Positions 56,702-64,000 of a DNA stretch of 64,000 bases are shown here, one piece after another. How positions within the stretch are numbered: position 1 is the stretch's first letter; each line of letters opens with the position of its first letter. A program made the position numbers and the translations under genes. The notes under the pieces were generated by a model that did no database searches, had not been told where the DNA came from, and saw only the letters and a list, made by a program, of their open reading frames with translations. Source of the DNA: Varibaculum prostatecancerukia (GTDB lineage: Bacteria > Actinomycetota > Actinomycetes > Actinomycetales > Actinomycetaceae); contig NZ_OW968402.1 in the NCBI RefSeq assembly GCF_943169825.2, positions 1,736,001 to 1,800,000 on the forward strand, written 5' to 3'.

Positions 56702-58645
56702 ATGACAACTGAATCGAAAACAGCAGTAAAAGAACTAACTATTCGCGGAGTGATTATCGGGGGAATCATCACCTTAGTTTTCACGGCCGCGAATGTTTAT
56801 TTAGGGCTAAAAGTGGGACTGACTTTTGCCACCTCGATTCCGGCGGCAGTTATTTCCATGGCGATCCTACGGTACTTCAAAGATCATACTGTCCAAGAAA
56901 ATAACATCGTACAGACCATTGCTTCGGCAGCCGGCACGTTATCGGCAATCATTTTCGTGCTACCGGGCCTAATCATGGTGGGCTGGTGGACCGGCTTCCC
57001 TTATTGGACGACCGCTGCCCTGTGTGCACTAGGCGGCATCTTGGGGGTTACCTACTCTATCCCCTTACGACGCGCCCTCGTAACCGGTTCTGACCTCGCT
57101 TTTCCCGAGGGGGTAGCTGCCGCAGAAGTCTTAAAAGTAGGCGACACCAGTGAAGGCGCCGCCGATAATCGCCGCGGCCTACACGTGATTGTTTGGGGAG
57201 CGATTACCTCGGCCTTCTTTTCCCTGCTCACCAACCTAAAAATCGCGCTCTCCAGCGTGACCACCGCTTTCAAAGTTGGAGCTGGGGGAACCATGGTAGG
57301 TACCAGCCTTTCCTTGGCGCTCATCGGAATCGGTCACCTGGTCGGTCTGGGCGTGGGCATCGCCATGGTGTGCGGAATGGTCATCAGTTACGGGGTGCTG
57401 CTCCCCTACTTTTCTTCCGGTCAGCTGGGCAGTGGAGATTTTGCCGAGGGCGTGCAAGGAATTTTTGCCTCTGATGTGCGTTTCGTAGGCGCCGGGACAA
57501 TCGCCGTCGCCGCTATTTGGACTTTCCTGAAAATAATCGGTCCAGTTATCCGGGGAATGCGCGAATCTCTGGCTGCATCCCGTAGACGTAAATCGGGGGT
57601 GGAAGTACCCGCGCAAGAGCGTGACCTTTCCCCCGCCTGGGTCGTAGGTATCACCTTAGCTTTGATGCTTCCCATTGGGGTACTGCTCTGGTTGTTCCTA
57701 AAGGGCACTCCGTTGGAACACCACACCAGTGGACTGATTTTCCTATCTATCCTGTTCATTTTGGCTCTCGGGTTAGCGGTCGCCAGCGTCTGCGGTTATA
57801 TGGCGGGACTAATTGGAGCCTCTAACAGTCCGGTTTCTGGAGTGGGAATCCTAGTCGCAATTTTGACCGCTCTAGTGATCAAAGCGGTTGTTCCCGCTGG
57901 TAGTAACCCTAAGACCCTAGTGGCTTATACCTTATTTACGGCGGCTATCATCTTCGGTATCGCCACTATTTCTAATGACAACCTCCAAGATCTAAAAACC
58001 GGGCAATTAGTGAAGTCCACCCCTTGGAAACAACAGGTAGCGTTAATTATCGGGGTGATTTTTGGCTCCCTAGTCATTCCTCCGGTGCTGCATTTGATGA
58101 ATAATGCTTTTGGTTTCCAAGGAGCACCCGGTGCCGGTAAGAATGCGCTGGCCGCTCCGCAAGCCTCCCTAATTGCAGAGCTAACCAAGGGGGTATTCGG
58201 GGGCGATATTGACTGGAGCCTGCTAGGACTCGGAGCGTTGATCGGGGTGGCCATCATCTTGATTGATGAGATTCTAAAGCGCACCACTTCCCGTTACTCG
58301 CTGCCTCCGATTGCAGTGGGAATGGGAATGTACCTGCCTATTACCCTGACTATTCTGATTCCGATTGGTGCTACCTGCGGGGTTCTCTTTAACCGTTGGG
58401 CGAAAACTCGGAAGAATCCGGAGGCCGCCTCCCGGATGGGAACTTTGCTCGCCACCGGTTTGATCGTAGGCGAAAGCCTGTGGGGAGTGGTTTATGCCGC
58501 GATTGTGGGCACTACCGGCAGTGAGGAGCCTCTGGCTATTGTGCCTGATTCCTGGTCGGGAATGTCCTCCCTATTGGGGCTAGTTATCTTCGTTGCTTTA
58601 GCCGCCTGGGGATACCGCCGCGCAAAGCAACAGGCCGAGGCTTAA
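56702..58645 (+). CDS. OPT family oligopeptide transporter
   Basis: The protein has 647 residues and about 15-16 membrane helices. The start ELTIRGVIIGGIITLVFTAANVYLGLKVGLTFATSIPAAVISM is the diagnostic OPT opening, seen in short form as NVYLGLKVGLTFATSIPA. It belongs to the bacterial branch near the yellow-stripe-like transporters, so metal-chelate or oligopeptide uptake is possible. A monocistronic gene; it ends 72 bases before the nested-hairpin element copy 2. Confidence 0.88.
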   Translation: MTTESKTAVKELTIRGVIIGGIITLVFTAANVYLGLKVGLTFATSIPAAVISMAILRYFKDHTVQENNIVQTIASAAGTLSAIIFVLPGLIMVGWWTGFPYWTTAALCALGGILGVTYSIPLRRALVTGSDLAFPEGVAAAEVLKVGDTSEGAADNRRGLHVIVWGAITSAFFSLLTNLKIALSSVTTAFKVGAGGTMVGTSLSLALIGIGHLVGLGVGIAMVCGMVISYGVLLPYFSSGQLGSGDFAEGVQGIFASDVRFVGAGTIAVAAIWTFLKIIGPVIRGMRESLAASRRRKSGVEVPAQERDLSPAWVVGITLALMLPIGVLLWLFLKGTPLEHHTSGLIFLSILFILALGLAVASVCGYMAGLIGASNSPVSGVGILVAILTALVIKAVVPAGSNPKTLVAYTLFTAAIIFGIATISNDNLQDLKTGQLVKSTPWKQQVALIIGVIFGSLVIPPVLHLMNNAFGFQGAPGAGKNALAAPQASLIAELTKGVFGGDIDWSLLGLGALIGVAIILIDEILKRTTSRYSLPPIAVGMGMYLPITLTILIPIGATCGVLFNRWAKTRKNPEAASRMGTLLATGLIVGESLWGVVYAAIVGTTGSEEPLAIVPDSWSGMSSLLGLVIFVALAAWGYRRAKQQAEA

Positions 58646-58717
58646 AATCAATCAAATTGATGACGCTAGAGGAGAATCAAATCCCTCTTTACCCGCACGC
58701 AACTGACTGACGTTGGT

Positions 58718-58827
58718 GCGCGGAGGATTGGTTTTTCCTCCCGCCCAAGAATTCGGAAAAAGACCGCAGGCATTTTCCGAATTCTTATGCCCACCGCACC
58801 CACTCGGATAAAACCAATCCCCCGCGC
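58718..58827 (-). repeat. Nested-hairpin element, copy 2
   Basis: Read on the minus strand: an outer stem of 17 pairs with one A-C mismatch (58810-58827 with 58718-58735), a 23-base unpaired segment (58787-58809) identical to that of copy 1 except C to T at one position, a perfect 14-bp inner stem (58773-58786 with 58747-58760) with a 12-base loop, and GGGCGGGAGG (58737-58746) identical to copy 1. Stem sequences differ from copy 1 but remain paired. Its outer stem ends four bases from the GNAT stop, and it also faces the end of the OPT gene. Confidence 0.75.
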
Positions 58828-58830
58828 GGC

Positions 58831-59394
58831 CTAAAGCCAGCGACCAGGGAACTGCACTACGCTGGCCTGCGGCTCCACCAGCTTCACCAGGTCACGATGT
58901 TCTATTCCCGCATCCAGGTACGGGTCGCGGGAAGTAACTAGCCGGTAACCAAGCTTTTGATAGAACCCGATAACTGGCACTTGGGCTGCGATTTGTAGTA
59001 GCAGCGTCCCGCCACCCTCGGAATTCGCCCAGCTGCTAAGCGCTAAACGTTCGGCGCCGAGTACCAGTTCTTTACCGTTACCGCACCCGCGGGCTGCGGG
59101 AAGTACGGCGAAACGTCCTAAATTCCCGGTTATAGTGTCCCGCGGTAACTGAGGAAACATTTCTGCGAGGTCGGCGGGAATCCCGATTTTCGGTGGGGTA
59201 ATCCGTCCGGCAGCGATAGTGCCGGAGGCATCTTCACCTAAAAGGTGGATGGTTCCCTTAGCAAAGTCGATATCGTCTATTTCTAGGTCAAGGGAGATTC
59301 CTTGTTCCAGGTGGAAAACCGCGAGGCGGGTTGCAAAAATATCGAGAATATCGCCCGCGCTTTCAGCTCGGCGGACTTGCATAGCGGTGCTCAT
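58831..59394 (-). CDS. GNAT family N-acetyltransferase
   Basis: The protein has 187 residues. The acetyl-CoA pyrophosphate-binding segment is GRFAVLPAARGCGNGKELV, with the Q/R-x-x-G-x-G/A loop as ARGCGNG at about residues 98-104. The later VIGFYQKLGYRLV is the typical C-terminal GNAT motif. A basic substrate is possible, but neither sequence nor neighbours indicate it. The element copy 2 lies right after its stop. Confidence 0.8.
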   Translation of the reverse strand: MSTAMQVRRAESAGDILDIFATRLAVFHLEQGISLDLEIDDIDFAKGTIHLLGEDASGTIAAGRITPPKIGIPADLAEMFPQLPRDTITGNLGRFAVLPAARGCGNGKELVLGAERLALSSWANSEGGGTLLLQIAAQVPVIGFYQKLGYRLVTSRDPYLDAGIEHRDLVKLVEPQASVVQFPGRWL

Positions 59395-59462
59395 ACTTTT
59401 AAGGATATTTATTTTTTGTTTCTAGGGGAGACTTCCGAGGGGAACTTCCAAATAAATAGCGC

Positions 59463-59759
59463 TTAGCCCTGGCGGTAACTAACGCCCATCATGGAGCGCG
59501 GGTAATGCCACCGCAGCACTCCGGGGGGAGCTACAGCCAGGCAGGTTCCGCATTCCAGGCAGGCCGCATATTCGATATCCACTGAGCCGTCCTCGCGAGC
59601 GGTATAGACATGAGCAGGACAAACGAGTTCTAAAAGTTTTCCGGCACCCGTGGCTTTCGCAAGTTCTTGGTCGATAGCTATATGGGATTCTTCTTCGTCT
59701 ACCTCGTAAATATTGGCGGTAAGTCTCTCAGATACGCTTTCGGGAAGATATTCAGTCAT
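59463..59759 (-). CDS. fixX: Ferredoxin-like protein FixX
   Basis: This 98-residue 4Fe-4S protein has the four Cys of FixX: one in CPAHVY and three in CLECGTC. The ending WHYPRSMMGVSYRQG closely follows the E. coli FixX ending. It takes part in electron transfer from a flavoprotein to quinone with FixC. Its ATG stands one base after the fixC stop. Confidence 0.9.
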   Translation of the reverse strand: MTEYLPESVSERLTANIYEVDEEESHIAIDQELAKATGAGKLLELVCPAHVYTAREDGSVDIEYAACLECGTCLAVAPPGVLRWHYPRSMMGVSYRQG

Positions 59760-59760
59760 C

Positions 59761-61056
59761 TTAAATCGACCTCACTGCTTGTAAACCGAGCTTCACTAGG
59801 CGACGGACACTTAGTGGCGATTTCTTTAGCGCCGCCTTAGCCACCGGTAATAGGCGTTTTCGCGGAGTGGTGTCCAGGTTATAGATCCCGTGGAGGGTAT
59901 CGGCCGCGAGCTCACCTACCTGGCCATACAGTTCCTGATTATGTAGGAACTGCGGAGAGCGCGCGAAAGTTTCCATATCTTTGCCCACGAAAGACGCCTG
60001 GTAGTTTTCTAGATATTTACTTAACGAGGACGCGCTAAAGTTTTCCGCTTTGAGCGCGGTATCAATGGCGCTGGCAGCAGCTTGGGCAGATCCGGCCGCC
60101 AAATCCATTCCCCGAATCGTAAACCCGGTGTTGAGGGTAAACCCGGCGGCGTCCCCTATCAACACCAGCCCATCGTGAACCAGCCCGTGCTGCATAGTTT
60201 TTCCGCCCTCGGCTACCAGGTGACAGCCATATTCGAGCAACTTTCCTCCCTGTAAGAACGGCTCGATAAAGGGATGGTTTAATAAATGATCATGCAGTTC
60301 AGAAGAGGATAACTGTTTTTTCTTCAGGTCGTCTAGCATCGCCACAATCCCGACAGAAACCGAGTCCCGGTTGGTGTACAGGAAACCGCCGCCAGCTACC
60401 CCCTGGGTGCAATCCCCCACCATCTGGTAGGCGGCGCCCTCACCTTCCTGCAGATTGAAACGTTCTTTAACTGTTTCTTCGCCCAAATGGATAACGGATT
60501 TTACCCCCACCCCCAGGTGACCAAGGGGTTCTTGGGGGCGGCTCCCGGCGTATTGCGCCAGGAAGGAGTTCACCCCGTCAGCTGCCACGATTACTTTGCC
60601 GTAAACGGTGTCTTCTCCGGCGCGCACTCCGCAAAACTTCCCGTCCTCGCGCACTAATTCATCGACTTTCATGCCCGGCATGATGGTGGCACCGGCCTCT
60701 TCTGCCTGCTCGGCCAGCCAAGGATCCAGTTTGGCGCGCAAAACACTCACGGCGTTCACTGGTTTTGCTAGGCGCTGATCCCAATACTCCAGATTGACCG
60801 CAGATTTCGGGTTTAGGAACGACAAAATGTTCTTGGTGATTTTCCGTTCAAGGGGCGCTTTTTCAATAAAGCCCGGAAAAATCTGGTTCATTACCTGGCA
60901 GTAAAACACCCCGCCCGAAAGGTTCTTAGCCCCCACTTCCGAGCCACGCTCAATCAATAAGACCTGGTGACCCTCTTTTGCTAATAGGTAGGCACATACC
61001 GTCCCGGCGACGCCGCCTCCTACGATAATGACATCGAAATCGTATTCCACGCTCAT
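59761..61056 (-). CDS. fixC: FixC-type flavoprotein-quinone oxidoreductase
   Basis: The protein has 431 residues, like E. coli FixC (428). The FAD-binding motif is VIIVGGGVAGTVCAYLLAKEG, seen by its GGGVAG core at about residues 11-16; GAKNLSGGVFY and GLVLIGDAAGFTLN follow. FixC with FixX passes electrons between an electron-transfer flavoprotein (FixAB) and the quinone pool. No fixA or fixB is adjacent. Divergent from hrpA with 127 bases between. Confidence 0.9.
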   Translation of the reverse strand: MSVEYDFDVIIVGGGVAGTVCAYLLAKEGHQVLLIERGSEVGAKNLSGGVFYCQVMNQIFPGFIEKAPLERKITKNILSFLNPKSAVNLEYWDQRLAKPVNAVSVLRAKLDPWLAEQAEEAGATIMPGMKVDELVREDGKFCGVRAGEDTVYGKVIVAADGVNSFLAQYAGSRPQEPLGHLGVGVKSVIHLGEETVKERFNLQEGEGAAYQMVGDCTQGVAGGGFLYTNRDSVSVGIVAMLDDLKKKQLSSSELHDHLLNHPFIEPFLQGGKLLEYGCHLVAEGGKTMQHGLVHDGLVLIGDAAGFTLNTGFTIRGMDLAAGSAQAAASAIDTALKAENFSASSLSKYLENYQASFVGKDMETFARSPQFLHNQELYGQVGELAADTLHGIYNLDTTPRKRLLPVAKAALKKSPLSVRRLVKLGLQAVRSI

Positions 61057-61183
61057 GTTTTATCTAGCTGCCTCCACTGGGCGGATTACCTGCTTCAGAA
61101 TCTCTACCTTATCGCAGTTCGCAGCGGGCAATAATGAGGCGGGCGCGATACCCGTTAGACTTTCCTCAGAGGTTAGGAGGGCG

Positions 61184-64000
61184 ATGAGCGGGCAGCAGGC
61201 AGCTAGCGAACAGCATCAGCAGGCTAAGCGACGCGAAAAACCGCACGCGCAAAGCAACCGTCCTGCCCGCAACCGCCCGAAAGCCTTAAATAATGCGCCT
61301 GCTACTATCTCCTACCCCGAGGAACTTCCGGTTAGTGCGCGGCGGCAAGAAATCGCCGAAGCCATCGCCAACAACCAAGTGATAGTGGTTTCGGGGGAAA
61401 CTGGATCCGGGAAAACTACGCAGCTGCCAAAAATTTGTTTAGAGCTAGGCAGAGGACGCGGCGCCCTAATCGGACACACGCAGCCGCGCCGGATAGCTGC
61501 CCGCTCAGTGGCTACCCGGATAGCCCACGAGCTGGGAGAAAACCTAGGAAAAACCATCGGGTTCCAAGTGCGATTTACTGACGTGGTCTCCAGCAAAACC
61601 ATGGTCAAGTTGATGACGGACGGGATTTTACTAGCAGAAATCCGCACCGATCCCCTGCTGAAACGCTATGACACTATCATCGTGGATGAAGCCCACGAAC
61701 GCTCCCTCAATATTGATTTCATTTTGGGGTATTTGGCACGCTTGCTGCCCCGCCGCCCCGATCTGAAAGTGATTATTACCTCGGCAACTATTGATTCCCG
61801 GCGCTTTGCCGAGCATTTTTCCCGCCCCGGTTCCCCAGTCCCGATTATCGAGGTATCTGGGCGCACCTACCCGGTTCAGGTACGCTACCGCCCCCTAGAT
61901 GGCTCCGATGGCCGGAATGAGGACGCAGAGGGCGGTGAGGAATCCTTCGAAGAAAACCGTAAGCACTTCCCTCACCAGCAAAAAGAGGGCGTCGCCCGCG
62001 GGGAACTAAAAGATCAAACCGAGGGGATCTGCCAGGCAGTTGATGAACTCTTTGCTTGCGGTCCCGGCGATATTTTGGTGTTTTTGCCAGGCGAGCGGGA
62101 TATTCGGGACACCGAGGCCGCCCTCGCCGCGCATCTAGGTCAGAGGTACGTGCGCGCCGGGGAGCGCTCAAACACCCCGGGCGCAGTAGAAATCTTGCCG
62201 CTATTTGCCCGGCTATCCCCGGCAGAACAGCAACGAGTCTTCGCTCCGCATCCTTATCCGCGGATCGTGCTGGCCACCAATGTGGCGGAAACTTCGCTAA
62301 CCGTACCGGGCATAAAATATGTGATCGATCCCGGTCTGGCCCGGATTTCTCGTTATTCCCAGCGCACCAAAGTGCAGCGCTTGCCGATTGAAGAAGTTTC
62401 CCAAGCGAGCGCCCGCCAACGGGCGGGGCGTTGTGGGCGGATTAGCGACGGGATTTGTATCCGCCTGTATTCGGAAGAAAATTTCCTGGAGCGTCCCCGT
62501 TTTACTGAACCCGAAATTTTGCGCACCTCCTTGGCGGCAGTTATTTTGGCGATGGCCTCGTTAAACCTGGGGAAAGTGGCAGATTTCCCCTTTATCGATG
62601 CCCCGGATCCTAGGCAAGTCCGTGACGGGGAACAGCTGCTTTACGAACTGGGTACCCTTTCGGAGCGGAGCGAAAACGCCGAGGGCTACCGCCTCACCAA
62701 GCTGGGGAAACGCCTAGCGAAGCTGCCGATTGATCCCCGTCTGGCCCGGATGCTGCTAGAGGCCGACCGGCGCGGATGCGTATCGGAGGCACTAGTAATA
62801 GTTTCGGCGCTTTCAATGCAAGATGTGCGCCTGCGCCCTCTAGAACACCAGGAAGCTGCCGACCAAGCCCATTCGCGATTTCTGGATTCCAGTTCCGATT
62901 TCCTGACCTACCTGAATCTTTGGCGCTACCTGCGCACCCAATCCCGCGATCTATCCGGAAGCGCCTTCCGGAAAATGTGTCAGCGCGAATTTCTACATTA
63001 TTTGCGCACTCGGGAATGGCAAGATCTTACTAACCAACTGCGGCAACTACTCAAAGAACTGGGAATCAGCGTACGCCCCTTGGCGAAGCCCTCCCGCTCG
63101 ACCTATCAGCCAGATCCGCAGTCTTGCGAACTGATTGCGGCCTGCAAAAACCTCACCTCTAAATATTCTGACACGGAAGCTATTCATCGGTCCCTGCTGG
63201 TAGGGATGCTTTCGGGGATTGGGAACTGGGATCAGCGCGCCAAACAGTACCTAGCGCCGCGGGGCGCCCGCTTCACCATTTGGCCAGGTTCGGGGCTCTC
63301 TAACCGCACATTCGATTGGGTAATGGCTGCGGAACTGGTAGAAACCTCCCGGCTGTTTGCCCGCAATGTGGCCCGGGTTAACCCCGATTGGATTATTCAT
63401 GCCGGAAAACACCTGGTCAAACGCTCCTATGGGGAGCCGTATTGGTCAAGTAGGAAAGGCACGGCGCTAGTTCCGGAACGGGTTACCCTTTACGGGCTCA
63501 CTATTGCCGCGGACGTGCCAGTTCCTCTGTCCCGGCTGGGAAATAAAGCGATGCCCGCGCTATCGCCTGCGGCAAATAAGTTGGATCTTCCTGGCGAGCA
63601 GACCCCGCAAACTGCCCGGGAGTGGGCACGCGCCCTCTTTATTGCTAATGCCCTGGTAAGAGGGGACGCCCCCTTGAATTATCCCTTCTTAAAACGTAAT
63701 GAAAAGATGCTGGAGCGTGCTCGGGAAGTTGAGCAGCGCACTCGACAGGCGGGGATGGTGGCCGGAGAGGACGCCTTGGCGGCTTTCTTTGCGCAGCGAC
63801 TAGGCAAAGAGGTAACCAATCCGGGAACTTTCGCGGCCTGGTTTAAACGTCAAGATGACCCCCATATTTTGGATTACCCCGAGGACGTGGTGCTCACCCC
63901 CGCTGCCACCTCAAAAGCGCCCCGCAACTATTCCAGTGGACAAGCCGCAGATCATTCGATTGGGGGCAGAACTGATTTGGCCGGCAAACTTACCCGGCTG
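61184..64000 (+). CDS. hrpA: DEAH-box ATP-dependent RNA helicase HrpA (partial)
   Basis: An open plus-strand frame begins at ATG 61184, seven bases after AGGAGG, and runs 939 codons to the window edge. A basic N-terminal tail (about 50 residues) leads to the Walker A motif GETGSGKTTQLPK, motif II DEAH in VDEAHERSLN, motif III SATID, and motif VI QRAGRCGR. Then follow the ratchet-like (HA2) and OB-type regions. HrpA is about 1300 residues, so roughly the last quarter is outside. An insertion rich in Asp, Glu and Gly (about residues 243-285) lies between the two RecA domains. Role: RNA remodelling, including rescue of stalled ribosomes in E. coli. Confidence 0.9.
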   Translation, partial: MSGQQAASEQHQQAKRREKPHAQSNRPARNRPKALNNAPATISYPEELPVSARRQEIAEAIANNQVIVVSGETGSGKTTQLPKICLELGRGRGALIGHTQPRRIAARSVATRIAHELGENLGKTIGFQVRFTDVVSSKTMVKLMTDGILLAEIRTDPLLKRYDTIIVDEAHERSLNIDFILGYLARLLPRRPDLKVIITSATIDSRRFAEHFSRPGSPVPIIEVSGRTYPVQVRYRPLDGSDGRNEDAEGGEESFEENRKHFPHQQKEGVARGELKDQTEGICQAVDELFACGPGDILVFLPGERDIRDTEAALAAHLGQRYVRAGERSNTPGAVEILPLFARLSPAEQQRVFAPHPYPRIVLATNVAETSLTVPGIKYVIDPGLARISRYSQRTKVQRLPIEEVSQASARQRAGRCGRISDGICIRLYSEENFLERPRFTEPEILRTSLAAVILAMASLNLGKVADFPFIDAPDPRQVRDGEQLLYELGTLSERSENAEGYRLTKLGKRLAKLPIDPRLARMLLEADRRGCVSEALVIVSALSMQDVRLRPLEHQEAADQAHSRFLDSSSDFLTYLNLWRYLRTQSRDLSGSAFRKMCQREFLHYLRTREWQDLTNQLRQLLKELGISVRPLAKPSRSTYQPDPQSCELIAACKNLTSKYSDTEAIHRSLLVGMLSGIGNWDQRAKQYLAPRGARFTIWPGSGLSNRTFDWVMAAELVETSRLFARNVARVNPDWIIHAGKHLVKRSYGEPYWSSRKGTALVPERVTLYGLTIAADVPVPLSRLGNKAMPALSPAANKLDLPGEQTPQTAREWARALFIANALVRGDAPLNYPFLKRNEKMLERAREVEQRTRQAGMVAGEDALAAFFAQRLGKEVTNPGTFAAWFKRQDDPHILDYPEDVVLTPAATSKAPRNYSSGQAADHSIGGRTDLAGKLTRL

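Overview
The window is a stretch of an actinobacterial chromosome of moderate GC, most likely from an Actinomycetaceae-type organism (Varibaculum/Actinomyces relatives). The evidence is a nucS mismatch-specific endonuclease, an atp operon in the mycobacterial order (rpmE-prfA-prmC-tsaC-wecA-atpI-atpBEFHAGDC-DUF2550), a PerM-like DUF6350 gene beside purH and sucCD, an LAxTG sortase substrate, and Asp23/AmaP stress proteins. The genus is an inference; there is no rRNA or tRNA gene to confirm it.

Layout. 0-3.3 kb: the start of an acidic disordered protein on the minus strand, then a compact plus-strand envelope-stress cassette (Asp23, a DUF2273-like protein, Asp23-like, DUF6286-like, AmaP, CsbD) ending in a strong terminator. 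3.4-9.6 kb: a GalT-like DUF4921 protein, a D12-class adenine methylase, an ACT protein, an alpha/beta hydrolase, nagA and nucS. 9.7-22.2 kb: one long minus-strand housekeeping block from rpmE to the F1Fo ATP synthase and DUF2550. 22.5-25.6 kb: two tandem L,D-transpeptidases duplicated together with their promoters. 25.7-34.4 kb, minus strand: an RNase H-peptidase fusion, purH, a PerM-like protein, sucD and sucC. 34.7-41.5 kb: a six-gene Mrp Na+/H+ antiporter operon with subunits A and B fused.

41.5-48.8 kb is visibly more AT-rich and looks acquired. It holds a decayed minus-strand locus (small HTH protein, two related small acidic proteins, ORF fragments), then a GH172 glycosidase with a sugar ABC importer and a divergent LacI repressor with recognisable operators. 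From 49 kb: a VIT1/CCC1 metal transporter; a nucleoside-salvage operon (nucleoside hydrolase, MFS transporter, ribokinase) in which a LacI-type regulator has decayed to its DNA-binding domain; a sodium/solute symporter with a small membrane partner; an OPT transporter; a GNAT acetyltransferase; fixX-fixC; and a DEAH helicase (hrpA) running off the right edge.

The most unusual signal is a pair of about 108-base nested-hairpin elements (54160-54267, and 58718-58827 in opposite orientation). Their unpaired segments are nearly identical, while both stems differ in sequence yet stay paired, as expected of a structured RNA or a hairpin-based mobile or regulatory element. No CRISPR array, rRNA, tRNA or intact insertion sequence was seen.
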